In this document: positions 35,159 to 42,269 of the stretch, piece by piece
Layout: each line of letters begins with the position of its first letter
Position numbering within the stretch: the stretch's first letter is position 1
Source of the DNA: Clostridiales bacterium
Lineage (GTDB): Bacteria > Bacillota > Clostridia > Oscillospirales > Oscillospiraceae
Length of the DNA stretch: 62,378 nt
Assembly (NCBI GenBank): GCA_902363045.1
Contig: CABIYX010000021.1
Location: 1 to 62,378 of the forward strand
Direction: 5' to 3'
Notes under the pieces: model-generated
What the model was told of the DNA's origin: nothing
Seen by the model: the letters and a program-made list of their open reading frames with translations, nothing else
Database searches by the model: none
Program-made: the position numbers and the translations under genes

Positions 35159-36271
35159 TCAGCGGGTCTTTTCCCATAGATTCAGCTTGGTCCCAAGGCC
35201 CATCTCCTTGGCGTTTTCATAGACGGTGTAGCCCCAGGCCAGATCCTCAATGGGCATCCCGTCCATAATAAAGATGACCCGCTCCTGATCGTCCCTGCGG
35301 CCCTCCTGCTTCCCGGCAATCACATCGCCCAGGTTGACGATGTCCTGCTGAGGGATCTCGCCGCCCTCCACCAGATCCATCAGATAGCCGCAGATCCCGC
35401 TCAAATTGGCGGCATATCCGCCGGGAAGGCCGCGGAGCTCCTGGGCATACGCCTCGTACATCTTCCAGTTGTCCACCACGATCCGGGCGCTCTTCATGGT
35501 GTTCAGGCTCAGAGCCGCACTGGCTGGCAGAGTCAGGAGCACCCCCTCCTTCAGCCACTCATCCTGGATCTCCGGCGACACCGCCCCCGCGGTGGCAACA
35601 TTGATCACATCGGCCCCACGGACCGCCGCTTCCACGCTCTCCACAGCCACAGCCCGGACGCCATAGGTCTCACTCAGCTCCTGACAATACTTCTGTGCCG
35701 CATCCTGATTGATGTCATAGATCCGGATCTCCTCCACCTGCTTCAGCACCACCATCAGCGCGGCCACGCAGGCCCGGCCGATCACACCGGCGCCGATCTC
35801 GCTCAAAACCTTGGTGTTGTTTTTGGCAAAATACCTGGCGCCCACAGCGGGGATCGCCCCTGTCCGGGTAGAGCTCAGGGCGTTGGCAGAGAGGAACGCG
35901 ATGGGAGCTCCGGTATCCGGGTCGTTCAGCAGGGTGGTCAGGATGGAGCGGGGAAGCCCTCTCTCGCGGTTGGCGATGTTGGAGCCGTACCACTTTTCAC
36001 CGCACACATGGAAGCGGCCTCCCAGATAGGCGACCAGGGCCATAAAGCGGCGGTCCGGACCCTTGACCGGCATATTGGGGAAGGGCGTCTCCTTCGGAAA
36101 ATAGATCTTGATGCCGTGGGCATTCTGGTTCGGCGTGCCCATCAGATAATCTCCCTGGCCCAGCAGGCTGAACATCTCGTCCATCACTTCGATGCAGCGC
36201 GGCATATCCTTGGCTCCAGCCTGAACAGCCTCCTCCTCCGTCAAAAACAGAAAATCAAGCCTTTCGTCCAT
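35159..36271 (-). CDS. Ornithine cyclodeaminase/mu-crystallin family enzyme
   Basis: 370 aa from the ATG at 36271 after AAAGAAAGGAC. The frame is open to 36361, but that lies upstream of the predicted sigma-54 start site (about 36326). Dinucleotide-binding segment EIGAGVIGRACVAALMVVLKQVEEIRIYDINQDAAQKY near 170, and KWYGSNIANRERGLPRSILTTLLND near 100, which are family marks. Members include ornithine cyclodeaminase, imine reductases and the protein annotated as tyramine oxidase subunit B in related clostridia. The substrate is not certain; the neighbouring symporter suggests an amino acid or amine. Confidence 0.85.
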   Translation of the reverse strand: MDERLDFLFLTEEEAVQAGAKDMPRCIEVMDEMFSLLGQGDYLMGTPNQNAHGIKIYFPKETPFPNMPVKGPDRRFMALVAYLGGRFHVCGEKWYGSNIANRERGLPRSILTTLLNDPDTGAPIAFLSANALSSTRTGAIPAVGARYFAKNNTKVLSEIGAGVIGRACVAALMVVLKQVEEIRIYDINQDAAQKYCQELSETYGVRAVAVESVEAAVRGADVINVATAGAVSPEIQDEWLKEGVLLTLPASAALSLNTMKSARIVVDNWKMYEAYAQELRGLPGGYAANLSGICGYLMDLVEGGEIPQQDIVNLGDVIAGKQEGRRDDQERVIFIMDGMPIEDLAWGYTVYENAKEMGLGTKLNLWEKTR

Positions 36272-36336
36272 TTGAAACAGTCCTTTCTTTTGTTGTCTGC
36301 GGCTCTCCCGCAAAGCGGGCGTCTGCCCTTTTTTAG

Positions 36337-36352
36337 TGCAAGAACTGTGCCA
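36337..36352 (-). promoter_or_regulatory. Sigma-54 (-24/-12) promoter
   Basis: On the minus strand TGGCACAGTTCTTGCA, matching the TGGCAC-N5-TTGCA consensus without mismatch. The -12 C is at 36338, so transcription should begin near 36326, 55 nt before the coding start at 36271. An enhancer-binding protein gene lies at the end of the same strand cluster. Confidence 0.88.
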
Positions 36353-36423
36353 GCTTGGCATTCTGTTTTTTTATGTTGAAGATTCCTTTTCAGAAGTCAA
36401 AACAGTCACATTTTAAAGTACTT

Positions 36424-36473
36424 ACAAAAAAATCCTGCTCTTTTTTGGGCAGCTCCCTGCCCAAAAAGAGGCA
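36424..36473 (-). terminator. Intrinsic terminator (minus strand)
   Basis: A 14- to 15-bp stem (36438-36452 with 36457-36470) with a 4-nt loop, followed on the minus strand by a T7 run (36425-36432). It ends the CmpB-family gene and insulates the sigma-54 promoter region. Confidence 0.85.
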
Positions 36474-36476
36474 GCT

Positions 36477-37004
36477 CTACCGGCGGCGGTACCATTGCAG
36501 GCAGGCGCGTTCCCCGGTCCTTCGGAGGATCCCGCCGGAGATGGCCAGATCCCCCAGCAGGGCGGCCAGGACCGCCCAGGATACCGGGTCAGGGATGGCG
36601 GCGGCCAGCCGGGCCGCCGCCGGGTGGAGCAGATACACCAACGGAAGCATCAGCAGGCTCCAGGCCAGGGCGAACGGGATGCAGACCCGGCCCTGGATGC
36701 TGCCCGGCAGCCCCTCATAATTCCAGAATGAGACCCGAAGCACCCACTCATAGAACAGGGCCATCCCGTACTCTACTCCGGTGGCTACCGCGCCCCCCGC
36801 CGCCGCAAGCAAAAGGGGCCGCTCCAGCACCACCGGGGGCAGCAGAAGCACCGCGCAGGCCCCCAGGCCGTATACCGGACACAGAGGCAACAGCAATAAG
36901 CACTTCCGGTCCCGCCGTCCACCGGTCCACCGGGCATATCCCACCTCCAGCAGAAAGCCCAAAAAGCTGTACCAGATAAAATACCAGAGCCATTCCAACG
37001 CCAT
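36477..37004 (-). CDS. CmpB-like putative ABC transporter permease (membrane protein)
   Basis: 175 aa from the ATG at 37004 behind GCGGAGG; the GTG at 37016 has no site. Five membrane helices. WNYEGLPGSIQGRVCIPFALAWSLLMLPLVYLLHP matches the ABC_trans_CmpB family (WxYxxxPxNLxGRICLxFSxxWG). The family is named after a transporter but no ATPase is nearby, so the function is open. Confidence 0.82.
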   Translation of the reverse strand: MALEWLWYFIWYSFLGFLLEVGYARWTGGRRDRKCLLLLPLCPVYGLGACAVLLLPPVVLERPLLLAAAGGAVATGVEYGMALFYEWVLRVSFWNYEGLPGSIQGRVCIPFALAWSLLMLPLVYLLHPAAARLAAAIPDPVSWAVLAALLGDLAISGGILRRTGERACLQWYRRR

Positions 37005-37096
37005 CGACCTCCGCACCTGTTCATTTCACACAGACTTATGGTGCGTCTGCCGGAAAAAATCATACGCCGCCAGGCGGGAAAAATCGCGCCCGGTGG

Positions 37097-37125
37097 TTGA
37101 AGGGTCATTCGCTTTGTGATAGAAT
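37097..37125 (+). promoter_or_regulatory. Sigma-A promoter of pyrB
   Basis: TTGAAG (37097-37102), 17-nt spacer, TAGAAT (37120-37125). No PyrR-type attenuator was seen in the short leader. Confidence 0.6.
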
Positions 37126-37164
37126 AACACGAATTGGAATGAAGTGAGGAAAGGAAGGGCCGCA

Positions 37165-38226
37165 ATGCGACATTTGATCGACTTTGGTGATTTGACCCGT
37201 GAGGAGTGGGAGAGCCTGTACGCCAGAACCAGCGAGATCATCGACGCTCCAGAGCAGTTTATCAACGCCTGCCGGGGCCGGGTCTCCTGCAACCTGTTTT
37301 ATGAGCCATCCACCCGCACCAATTTTTCCTTTCAGACAGCTATGATGCGCCTGGGGGGTTCTGTATTTGGCTTTGCGGATCCCAACTCCTCCTCGGTATC
37401 CAAGGGCGAGTCCATAAAGGACACGGTCAAAATGGTCTCCAACTACGCTGACGTGGTGGTCATGCGCACCCCCTGGGAGGGCTCTGCCAAGGCGGCCTCC
37501 CTGTACTCCAATGTCCCGGTGGTCAACGCCGGGGACGGCGGCCATATGCACCCCACTCAGACCATGGCAGACCTGACCACCATCACCCGCCTGCGGGGTG
37601 GCGTGGACGGGCTGTGCGTTGGGCTGTGCGGCGACCTGAAAAACGGCCGCACGGTCCACTCTCTCATCAAGGCCCTGGCCAAGTTCAACGGCATCAAGTT
37701 CTTTCTGATCTCCCCCCGGGAACTGGCTGTCCCGGACTATATGCGCGTCTTTATGCGGGAGCATCAGATGTGGTTCACCGAGGTCACCGGCCTGGAGGCG
37801 GTCATCCCTCAGCTGGACGTGCTGTACATGACCCGCATCCAGAAGGAGCGCTTCGTAGACCCTCTGGAGTACGAGCGCAACAAGGGCATCTATGTCCTCA
37901 CCCGCCGCAAGCTGGAGCGGGCCCGCCCCGATATGCTGGTCATGCATCCCCTGCCCCGGGTGGACGAGATCACGGTAGATGTGGACGACGACCCCCGCGC
38001 CGTCTACTTCCAGCAGGCCCGGTATGGGATGTTCGCCCGCATGGCCCTTCTGGAGCACCTGGCCCTTCAGCCCCGGGACGAGCACCCCGCCCCGGTGGAG
38101 ATCGGCACCCGCCCCATCTGCCGCAACCCCCGCTGCATCACCCAGACGGAGCACTATCTGCCCCCTCTGGTCAAAAAGATCGGCGGCGTGGACTGCTGCG
38201 GCTTCTGTGACGCCGCTCTGGAGTGA
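37165..38226 (+). CDS. pyrB: Aspartate carbamoyltransferase with fused PyrI-like zinc motif
   Basis: 353 aa from the ATG at 37165 behind AAGGAAGG. Carbamoyl-phosphate site STRT (49-52), HPTQTMADL near 131 and MHPLPRVDE near 258 are ATCase marks. The last 35 residues form a Cys4 zinc motif, C319-x4-C324 with C345-x2-C348, as in the zinc domain of the regulatory chain PyrI, but without its allosteric nucleotide-binding part. Thermotoga maritima has a PyrB-PyrI fusion of a related kind. The enzyme makes N-carbamoyl-aspartate for pyrimidines. No other pyr genes are nearby. Confidence 0.95.
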   Translation: MRHLIDFGDLTREEWESLYARTSEIIDAPEQFINACRGRVSCNLFYEPSTRTNFSFQTAMMRLGGSVFGFADPNSSSVSKGESIKDTVKMVSNYADVVVMRTPWEGSAKAASLYSNVPVVNAGDGGHMHPTQTMADLTTITRLRGGVDGLCVGLCGDLKNGRTVHSLIKALAKFNGIKFFLISPRELAVPDYMRVFMREHQMWFTEVTGLEAVIPQLDVLYMTRIQKERFVDPLEYERNKGIYVLTRRKLERARPDMLVMHPLPRVDEITVDVDDDPRAVYFQQARYGMFARMALLEHLALQPRDEHPAPVEIGTRPICRNPRCITQTEHYLPPLVKKIGGVDCCGFCDAALE

Positions 38227-38239
38227 CACGCCCTCTCCC

Positions 38240-38276
38240 TCCCCGGCGGGGCGGGAACGCTCCGCCGGGGAAATTT
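38240..38276 (+). terminator. Intrinsic terminator of pyrB
   Basis: TCCCCGGCGG (38240-38249) / CCGCCGGGGA (38262-38271), then AATTTT. Confidence 0.8.
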
Positions 38277-38307
38277 TCCGTTCAGGACAAAAATTCAAAA
38301 AAAGGGA

Positions 38308-38337
38308 TTGACAAACCTCCTCGTTTTATGTTATGAT
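38308..38337 (+). promoter_or_regulatory. Promoter of the tRNA cluster
   Basis: TTGACA (38308-38313), 18-nt spacer, TATGAT (38332-38337), 35 nt before tRNA-Gly. Confidence 0.7.
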
Positions 38338-38371
38338 TTCCTGGCCGATGTGAGAGGAACACGCTGTCCAT

Positions 38372-38445
38372 GCGGGTGTAGTTCAATGGTAGAATCCCAG
38401 CCTTCCAAGCTGGTCGCGTGGGTTCGATTCCCATCACCCGCTCCA
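38372..38445 (+). tRNA. tRNA-Gly (anticodon TCC)
   Basis: Cloverleaf with acceptor GCGGGTG/CACCCGC, anticodon loop CTTCCAA, GGTTCGATTC T-arm, and an encoded CCA. Confidence 0.97.
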
Positions 38446-38448
38446 TAC

Positions 38449-38525
<77 letters not shown>

Positions 38526-38580
38526 CTTCCCCCTGAGAAGTCGGGCGCTGAAGCGGTTCCTTTCACGGTCATCCGAGATG

Positions 38581-38657
<77 letters not shown>

Positions 38658-38671
38658 TAACATAGGCGGAA

Positions 38672-38706
38672 GGGCCGGAGCTGCGGCTCCGGCCCCTCGC
38701 TTTTTT
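38672..38706 (+). terminator. Intrinsic terminator inside the tRNA cluster
   Basis: GGGCCGGAGC (38672-38681) / GCTCCGGCCC (38686-38695), flanked by GCGGA/CTCGC, and T6. tRNA-Gln begins only 15 nt after the T-run. Confidence 0.88.
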
Positions 38707-38721
38707 CGTCTCTTGCGATAT

Positions 38722-38796
38722 AGGGGTGTAGCCAAGTGGTAAGGCAAGGGACTTTGACTCCCTCACTCGCTGGTTCGAGTCCAGCCATCCCTGCCA
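38722..38796 (+). tRNA. tRNA-Gln (anticodon TTG)
   Basis: Acceptor AGGGGTG/CATCCCT, anticodon loop CTTTGAC in an AGGGA/TCCCT stem, encoded CCA. There is little space for a promoter after the terminator at 38706, so it may rely on read-through. Confidence 0.96.
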
Positions 38797-38823
38797 TTTT
38801 TCTTCCCCCTCTTCCTTCCAAAT

Positions 38824-38899
38824 GACTCAGTAGCTCAGTCGGTAGAGCAACTGCCTTTTAAGCCGTGGGTCCGGGGTTCGAGTCCCCGCTGGGTCACCA
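38824..38899 (+). tRNA. tRNA-Lys (anticodon TTT), anticodon stem with a mismatch
   Basis: Acceptor GACTCAG/CTGGGTC, anticodon loop CTTTTAA, encoded CCA. The anticodon stem ACTGC/GCCGT has a T-C mismatch at pair 29-41; the tRNA-Arg in the same cluster keeps the normal CTGC/GCAG. It may be a tolerated variant or a sequence error. Confidence 0.9.
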
Positions 38900-38902
38900 C
38901 GT

Positions 38903-38936
38903 CGGAGCAAAGTCCGCTTTGCTCCGGCGCTTTTTT
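38903..38936 (+). terminator. Intrinsic terminator of the tRNA cluster
   Basis: CGGAGCAAAG (38903-38912) / CTTTGCTCCG (38917-38926), then GCGC and T6. Confidence 0.9.
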
Positions 38937-38939
38937 ATG

Positions 38940-39370
38940 CTTACGCAGAAAAAAGCGTCATCCGCCCGCTCTCTTGCTCCTCCTTTCCAAATCGAACCCA
39001 CTGCGTTGGGCTTCGATTTGGTTTTGGGTGCAAAACTGAGAGCTGGCATCGATCCTGTTGCAATGCTCTAAAAAACAGCTGCCTGAATGGGCGGCTGTCT
39101 TTCTTTTGGGTGTCGCTCCCATTGGTCGCTCCACCCTTTTGATTGAAAGGTTTTCGCCTGTGGCGAAAATGCTTGTACGGCACGTCAGCGCCGCCGGCCA
39201 GAAGACCATCATGCACCTTTTCGGACCAGCCGCTTTCGGAGGCATGAGAAACAACGTCCGCATTGGCTCCAAAGAGCGGCACACCTTTCCGTGTGCCGCT
39301 CTTTGGGCGATCTGCCGCACCGGAGCGGACATTTCTTTGCTCCGGCGCTTTTTATCCCCACACACTGAGC
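38940..39370. other. Non-coding region with several hairpins after the tRNA cluster
   Basis: No credible gene. Hairpins: CCAAATCGAA/CTTCGATTTGG (38987-39021), TTTTCGCC/GGCGAAAA (39151-39169), and a perfect 16-bp stem CCAAAGAGCGGCACAC (39269-39284) / 39291-39306. The end (39330-39355) repeats part of the tRNA-cluster terminator (TTTGCTCCGGCGC then TTTTT). It may be a decayed gene, an RNA gene, or the scar of an excised element. Confidence 0.4.
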
Positions 39371-39374
39371 TGTG

Positions 39375-42062
39375 TCATTCATCCGCCTGCCGTCTGGCCC
39401 GCTCCATAGCGGCCTGGACCGGCCGGGATGGAGCGGAGCGGTTCTGCCGGGCCAGCAGGGCGGCGATCTGTCCGGCGGCCTGTTCCACCTCTGCGTGGAA
39501 GGCGGCGGCGGGAACGCGGAGGGCCCCGTGGCCCAAAATGATCAGCTGCTCGGCGTTGTCCGAGGTAGCCACCCGTACCCGGTGCTTCTTCCGGCTGAGG
39601 GCATAGGTGGCCTTCTCAATATAGGCGTCCGCCGTCTCGGCCTCCTTGGTGTACACCACATGGATGTTGTGATAGCGGGACACCTCGCCCACGCCCCGGG
39701 GGACCTTATAGGCGTCAAAGACCAAAATGATCTCACAGCGGCGATAGCCCTGGTAATTGCTCAAAATATCCATGAGCCGCTGGCGGGCGGCGTCCAGATT
39801 GTCCCGTGAGATGGACTTCAGCTCATCCCAGGCAAAAATGATGTTATAGCCGTCCACCAGCAGATACTCCGGCCCCAGCTCCTGGGGGGAGAGAATGGTC
39901 TGCCGCTCCGGGAGCTCATCCCGCTTCCGGGGCTTGGGCTGAGGACGGAGGTCCCGGCGCTGGATGGGGCCGTAGGTCCGTTCAAAGATCGCCTTCAGCT
40001 CCTCATCCGCCTCCAGCGAACCGGAGTACACCGAGCCCCGGCGGGGGGCTGCGGGAGCGGGGGCCGCCTCCTGCTCCGGAACCTCCCAGGACAGGCCGCT
40101 GTCCATATGCATATAGTCCCGGACCTGGTCCCAGCGGACCACAAAGCCCGCTCCGTGGCCGCAGAATACGGAGTCAGCGGGGTTGTCCACATCCCGGTCG
40201 CTGTCATAGCCCGCGGCGGCGATGACGGCCTCCGGATCGTGGCAGGGGCGGTATCCGGCGGGGACGCAGGACATCCGCCCCCGCCCCCGGGTATAGGCCG
40301 CCACCTGGACGGCGTAGTCCCCCACCTCCGACACCGGGACAGCGCCGGTGAGCAGGGTCATCTCCCCCAGGGGCTCCGGCGGCTGGCAGGAGCCTCCCAT
40401 CCGCTGGATGTCCGCCATGGCCCGGCCCACCTGGTCGGCGGGCACCTCCAGGCGCAGCTCGTACCAGGGCTCCAGCAGGACGCTTCGGGCACACTTGAGA
40501 CCCTGGCGCACTGCCCGGTAGGTGGCCTGGCGGAAGTCGCCCCCCTCGGTGTGTTTCACATGGGCCCGCCCGGCCACCAGCGTGATCCTCATATCCGTGA
40601 TGGGCGCGCCGGTGAGCACCCCCCTGTGCTCCTTCTCCGCCAGATGGGTGAGGATCAGCCGCTGCCAGTTCCGGTCCAGCTGGTCCTCGGAGCAGGCGGC
40701 GTCAAAGCGAAGGCCGCTGCCCGGCTCCCCCGGCTCCAGCAGCAGGTGGACCTCAGCGTAGTGGCGCAGGGGCTCAAAGTGGCCCACCCCCTCCACTGGC
40801 TCCAGGATGGTCTCCTTATAGAGGACGCTGCCCGCGCCGAAGGAAGCCTCCAGGCCGAAGCGCTCCCGGATCAGGCGGCTGAGGACCTCCAGCTGCACCT
40901 GGCCCATAAGCTGGAGGCGGATCTCCCGGGCGGCCTCGTCCCAGACAATGTGGAGCTGCGGATCCTCCTCCTCCAGTTGGCCCAGCTGGCGCAGGGCGGT
41001 GTGGATGTTGGTCCCCTCCGGAAGAAGCACCTGGTAGGACAGCACCGGCTCCAGCAGCGGAAGAGAGGATTCCGGTTCCGCCCCCAGGCCCTGGCCGGGA
41101 TAGGTGCGGCTCAGGCCGGTGACGGCGCACACCTCCCCCGCCGTGACAGTCTCCGCCAGACGGTACTGGGGGCCGGAGTACAGACGCAGCTGGTCGGCCT
41201 TCTCCTCCCAGATCGGCTCAGCCGTCTCCGGACCGCCGGGGCGGTGGTTTGTGAGGAGGCCCTTCACCCGGAGGCTGCCCCCGGTGACCTTCAGATAGGT
41301 GAGCCGGGCCCCCTGGGAGTCCCGGGCGATCTTAAAAACCTTCGCGCCGAACTCCTGGGGATACAGGGGCGGGACGGCGTACCGGCCGATCCCCTGGAGC
41401 AGCTCCGCCACTCCGTCCAGCTTCAGCGCCGAGCCAAACCAGCAGGGAAACACCTTCCGGTGGCGGATGAGGGAGATCACATCCCCGTCATCCAGAGTCC
41501 CCTCCTCCAGGTATTTTTCCAAAATGCCGTCGTCGCACACGGCGGCGCTCTCCTCCCAGTCCGGGGCGGAGAAATCCACACAGCCGCCACTGAGCCGGCT
41601 GCGGAGCTGCTCCAGCAGCGCGGCCCGGTCTGTACCCGCCAGATCCATCTTGTTGACGAACAGGAAGGTTGGGATGTGGTAACGGGCCAATAGCCGCCAC
41701 AGGGTGGCGGTGTGCCCCTGGACGCCGTCCGTGCCGCTGATGACCAGGATGGCGTAATCCAGCACCTGGAGGGTGCGCTCCATTTCGCTGGAGAAGTCCA
41801 CATGGCCCGGAGTGTCCAGCAGGGTCAGGTCCAGGCCGTCCAGAGACAGATGGGCCTGCTTGGAGAAAATGGTGATGCCCCGCTCCCGCTCCTGGGCGTC
41901 GGTGTCCAGGAAAGCGTCCCGGTGGTCCACCCGCCCCAGGCGGCGCAGCTGGCCGCTCTCATAGAGCAGCGCCTCCGACAGAGTGGTCTTGCCCGCGTCC
42001 ACATGGGCCAACAGACCGGCACAGATCTGTTTCTTCTTTTTTTCGAACTTCTGTTCGCCCAT
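39375..42062 (-). CDS. EF-G/TetM-like translational GTPase fused to a Rae1/YacP-type NYN nuclease
   Basis: 895 aa. Residues 1-650 form a ribosomal-protection GTPase: AHVDAGKTT (19-27), DTPGH and NKMD follow, then the EF-G domains II to V (MGQVQLEVLSRLIRERFGLEASFG near 380). A linker rich in Ala/Pro (about 655-725) leads to residues 732-895, which match the whole YacP/Rae1 NYN domain: VDGYN (D737), VFDAY (D783), ETAD (D812) and ATSDNAEQ (D835) keep the acidic residues. B. subtilis Rae1 is known to cut mRNA in the ribosomal A site. The fusion predicts a GTPase that docks at the A site and delivers the nuclease there. It may be a ribosome rescue or stress factor; tetracycline resistance is not implied. 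Single gene, minus strand. Confidence 0.9.
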   Translation of the reverse strand: MGEQKFEKKKKQICAGLLAHVDAGKTTLSEALLYESGQLRRLGRVDHRDAFLDTDAQERERGITIFSKQAHLSLDGLDLTLLDTPGHVDFSSEMERTLQVLDYAILVISGTDGVQGHTATLWRLLARYHIPTFLFVNKMDLAGTDRAALLEQLRSRLSGGCVDFSAPDWEESAAVCDDGILEKYLEEGTLDDGDVISLIRHRKVFPCWFGSALKLDGVAELLQGIGRYAVPPLYPQEFGAKVFKIARDSQGARLTYLKVTGGSLRVKGLLTNHRPGGPETAEPIWEEKADQLRLYSGPQYRLAETVTAGEVCAVTGLSRTYPGQGLGAEPESSLPLLEPVLSYQVLLPEGTNIHTALRQLGQLEEEDPQLHIVWDEAAREIRLQLMGQVQLEVLSRLIRERFGLEASFGAGSVLYKETILEPVEGVGHFEPLRHYAEVHLLLEPGEPGSGLRFDAACSEDQLDRNWQRLILTHLAEKEHRGVLTGAPITDMRITLVAGRAHVKHTEGGDFRQATYRAVRQGLKCARSVLLEPWYELRLEVPADQVGRAMADIQRMGGSCQPPEPLGEMTLLTGAVPVSEVGDYAVQVAAYTRGRGRMSCVPAGYRPCHDPEAVIAAAGYDSDRDVDNPADSVFCGHGAGFVVRWDQVRDYMHMDSGLSWEVPEQEAAPAPAAPRRGSVYSGSLEADEELKAIFERTYGPIQRRDLRPQPKPRKRDELPERQTILSPQELGPEYLLVDGYNIIFAWDELKSISRDNLDAARQRLMDILSNYQGYRRCEIILVFDAYKVPRGVGEVSRYHNIHVVYTKEAETADAYIEKATYALSRKKHRVRVATSDNAEQLIILGHGALRVPAAAFHAEVEQAAGQIAALLARQNRSAPSRPVQAAMERARRQADE

Positions 42063-42180
42063 AAAAATGCCTCTCTTCGTGGTTTGTGATTGGAATTATA
42101 CCACAAAAGCAGACGCCGGTCGAGACGCCATATCGGGATCAGCTTTGACAAGCCCCTGCCGCTTTTCCCCGGTCAAGCCC

Positions 42181-42209
42181 TTGCAATCCAGCGGAAATTT
42201 AGGTATAAT
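42181..42209 (+). promoter_or_regulatory. Sigma-A promoter of leuS
   Basis: TTGCAA (42181-42186), 17-nt spacer, TATAAT (42204-42209). The leader is short, with no T-box. Confidence 0.8.
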
Positions 42210-42269
42210 ATTACGGCTTATAGAAATTTCCCGCGGAAGCGGCAACAATAACAAGAGAGCGTGATAACT

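Noticed and set aside
39058..39606. 182-codon plus-strand frame after the tRNA cluster
   Set aside because: No ribosome site, no recognisable domain, and it runs into the antisense of the GTPase-NYN gene.
39375..42062. Tetracycline resistance (tetM/tetW) call
   Set aside because: The GTPase domains are distant from true Tet proteins, the gene is chromosomal and fused to an NYN nuclease; resistance cannot be inferred.
42063..42269. T-box leader for leuS
   Set aside because: The promoter lies only about 60 nt before the start, leaving no room for a T-box; no TGGNACC-like element found.
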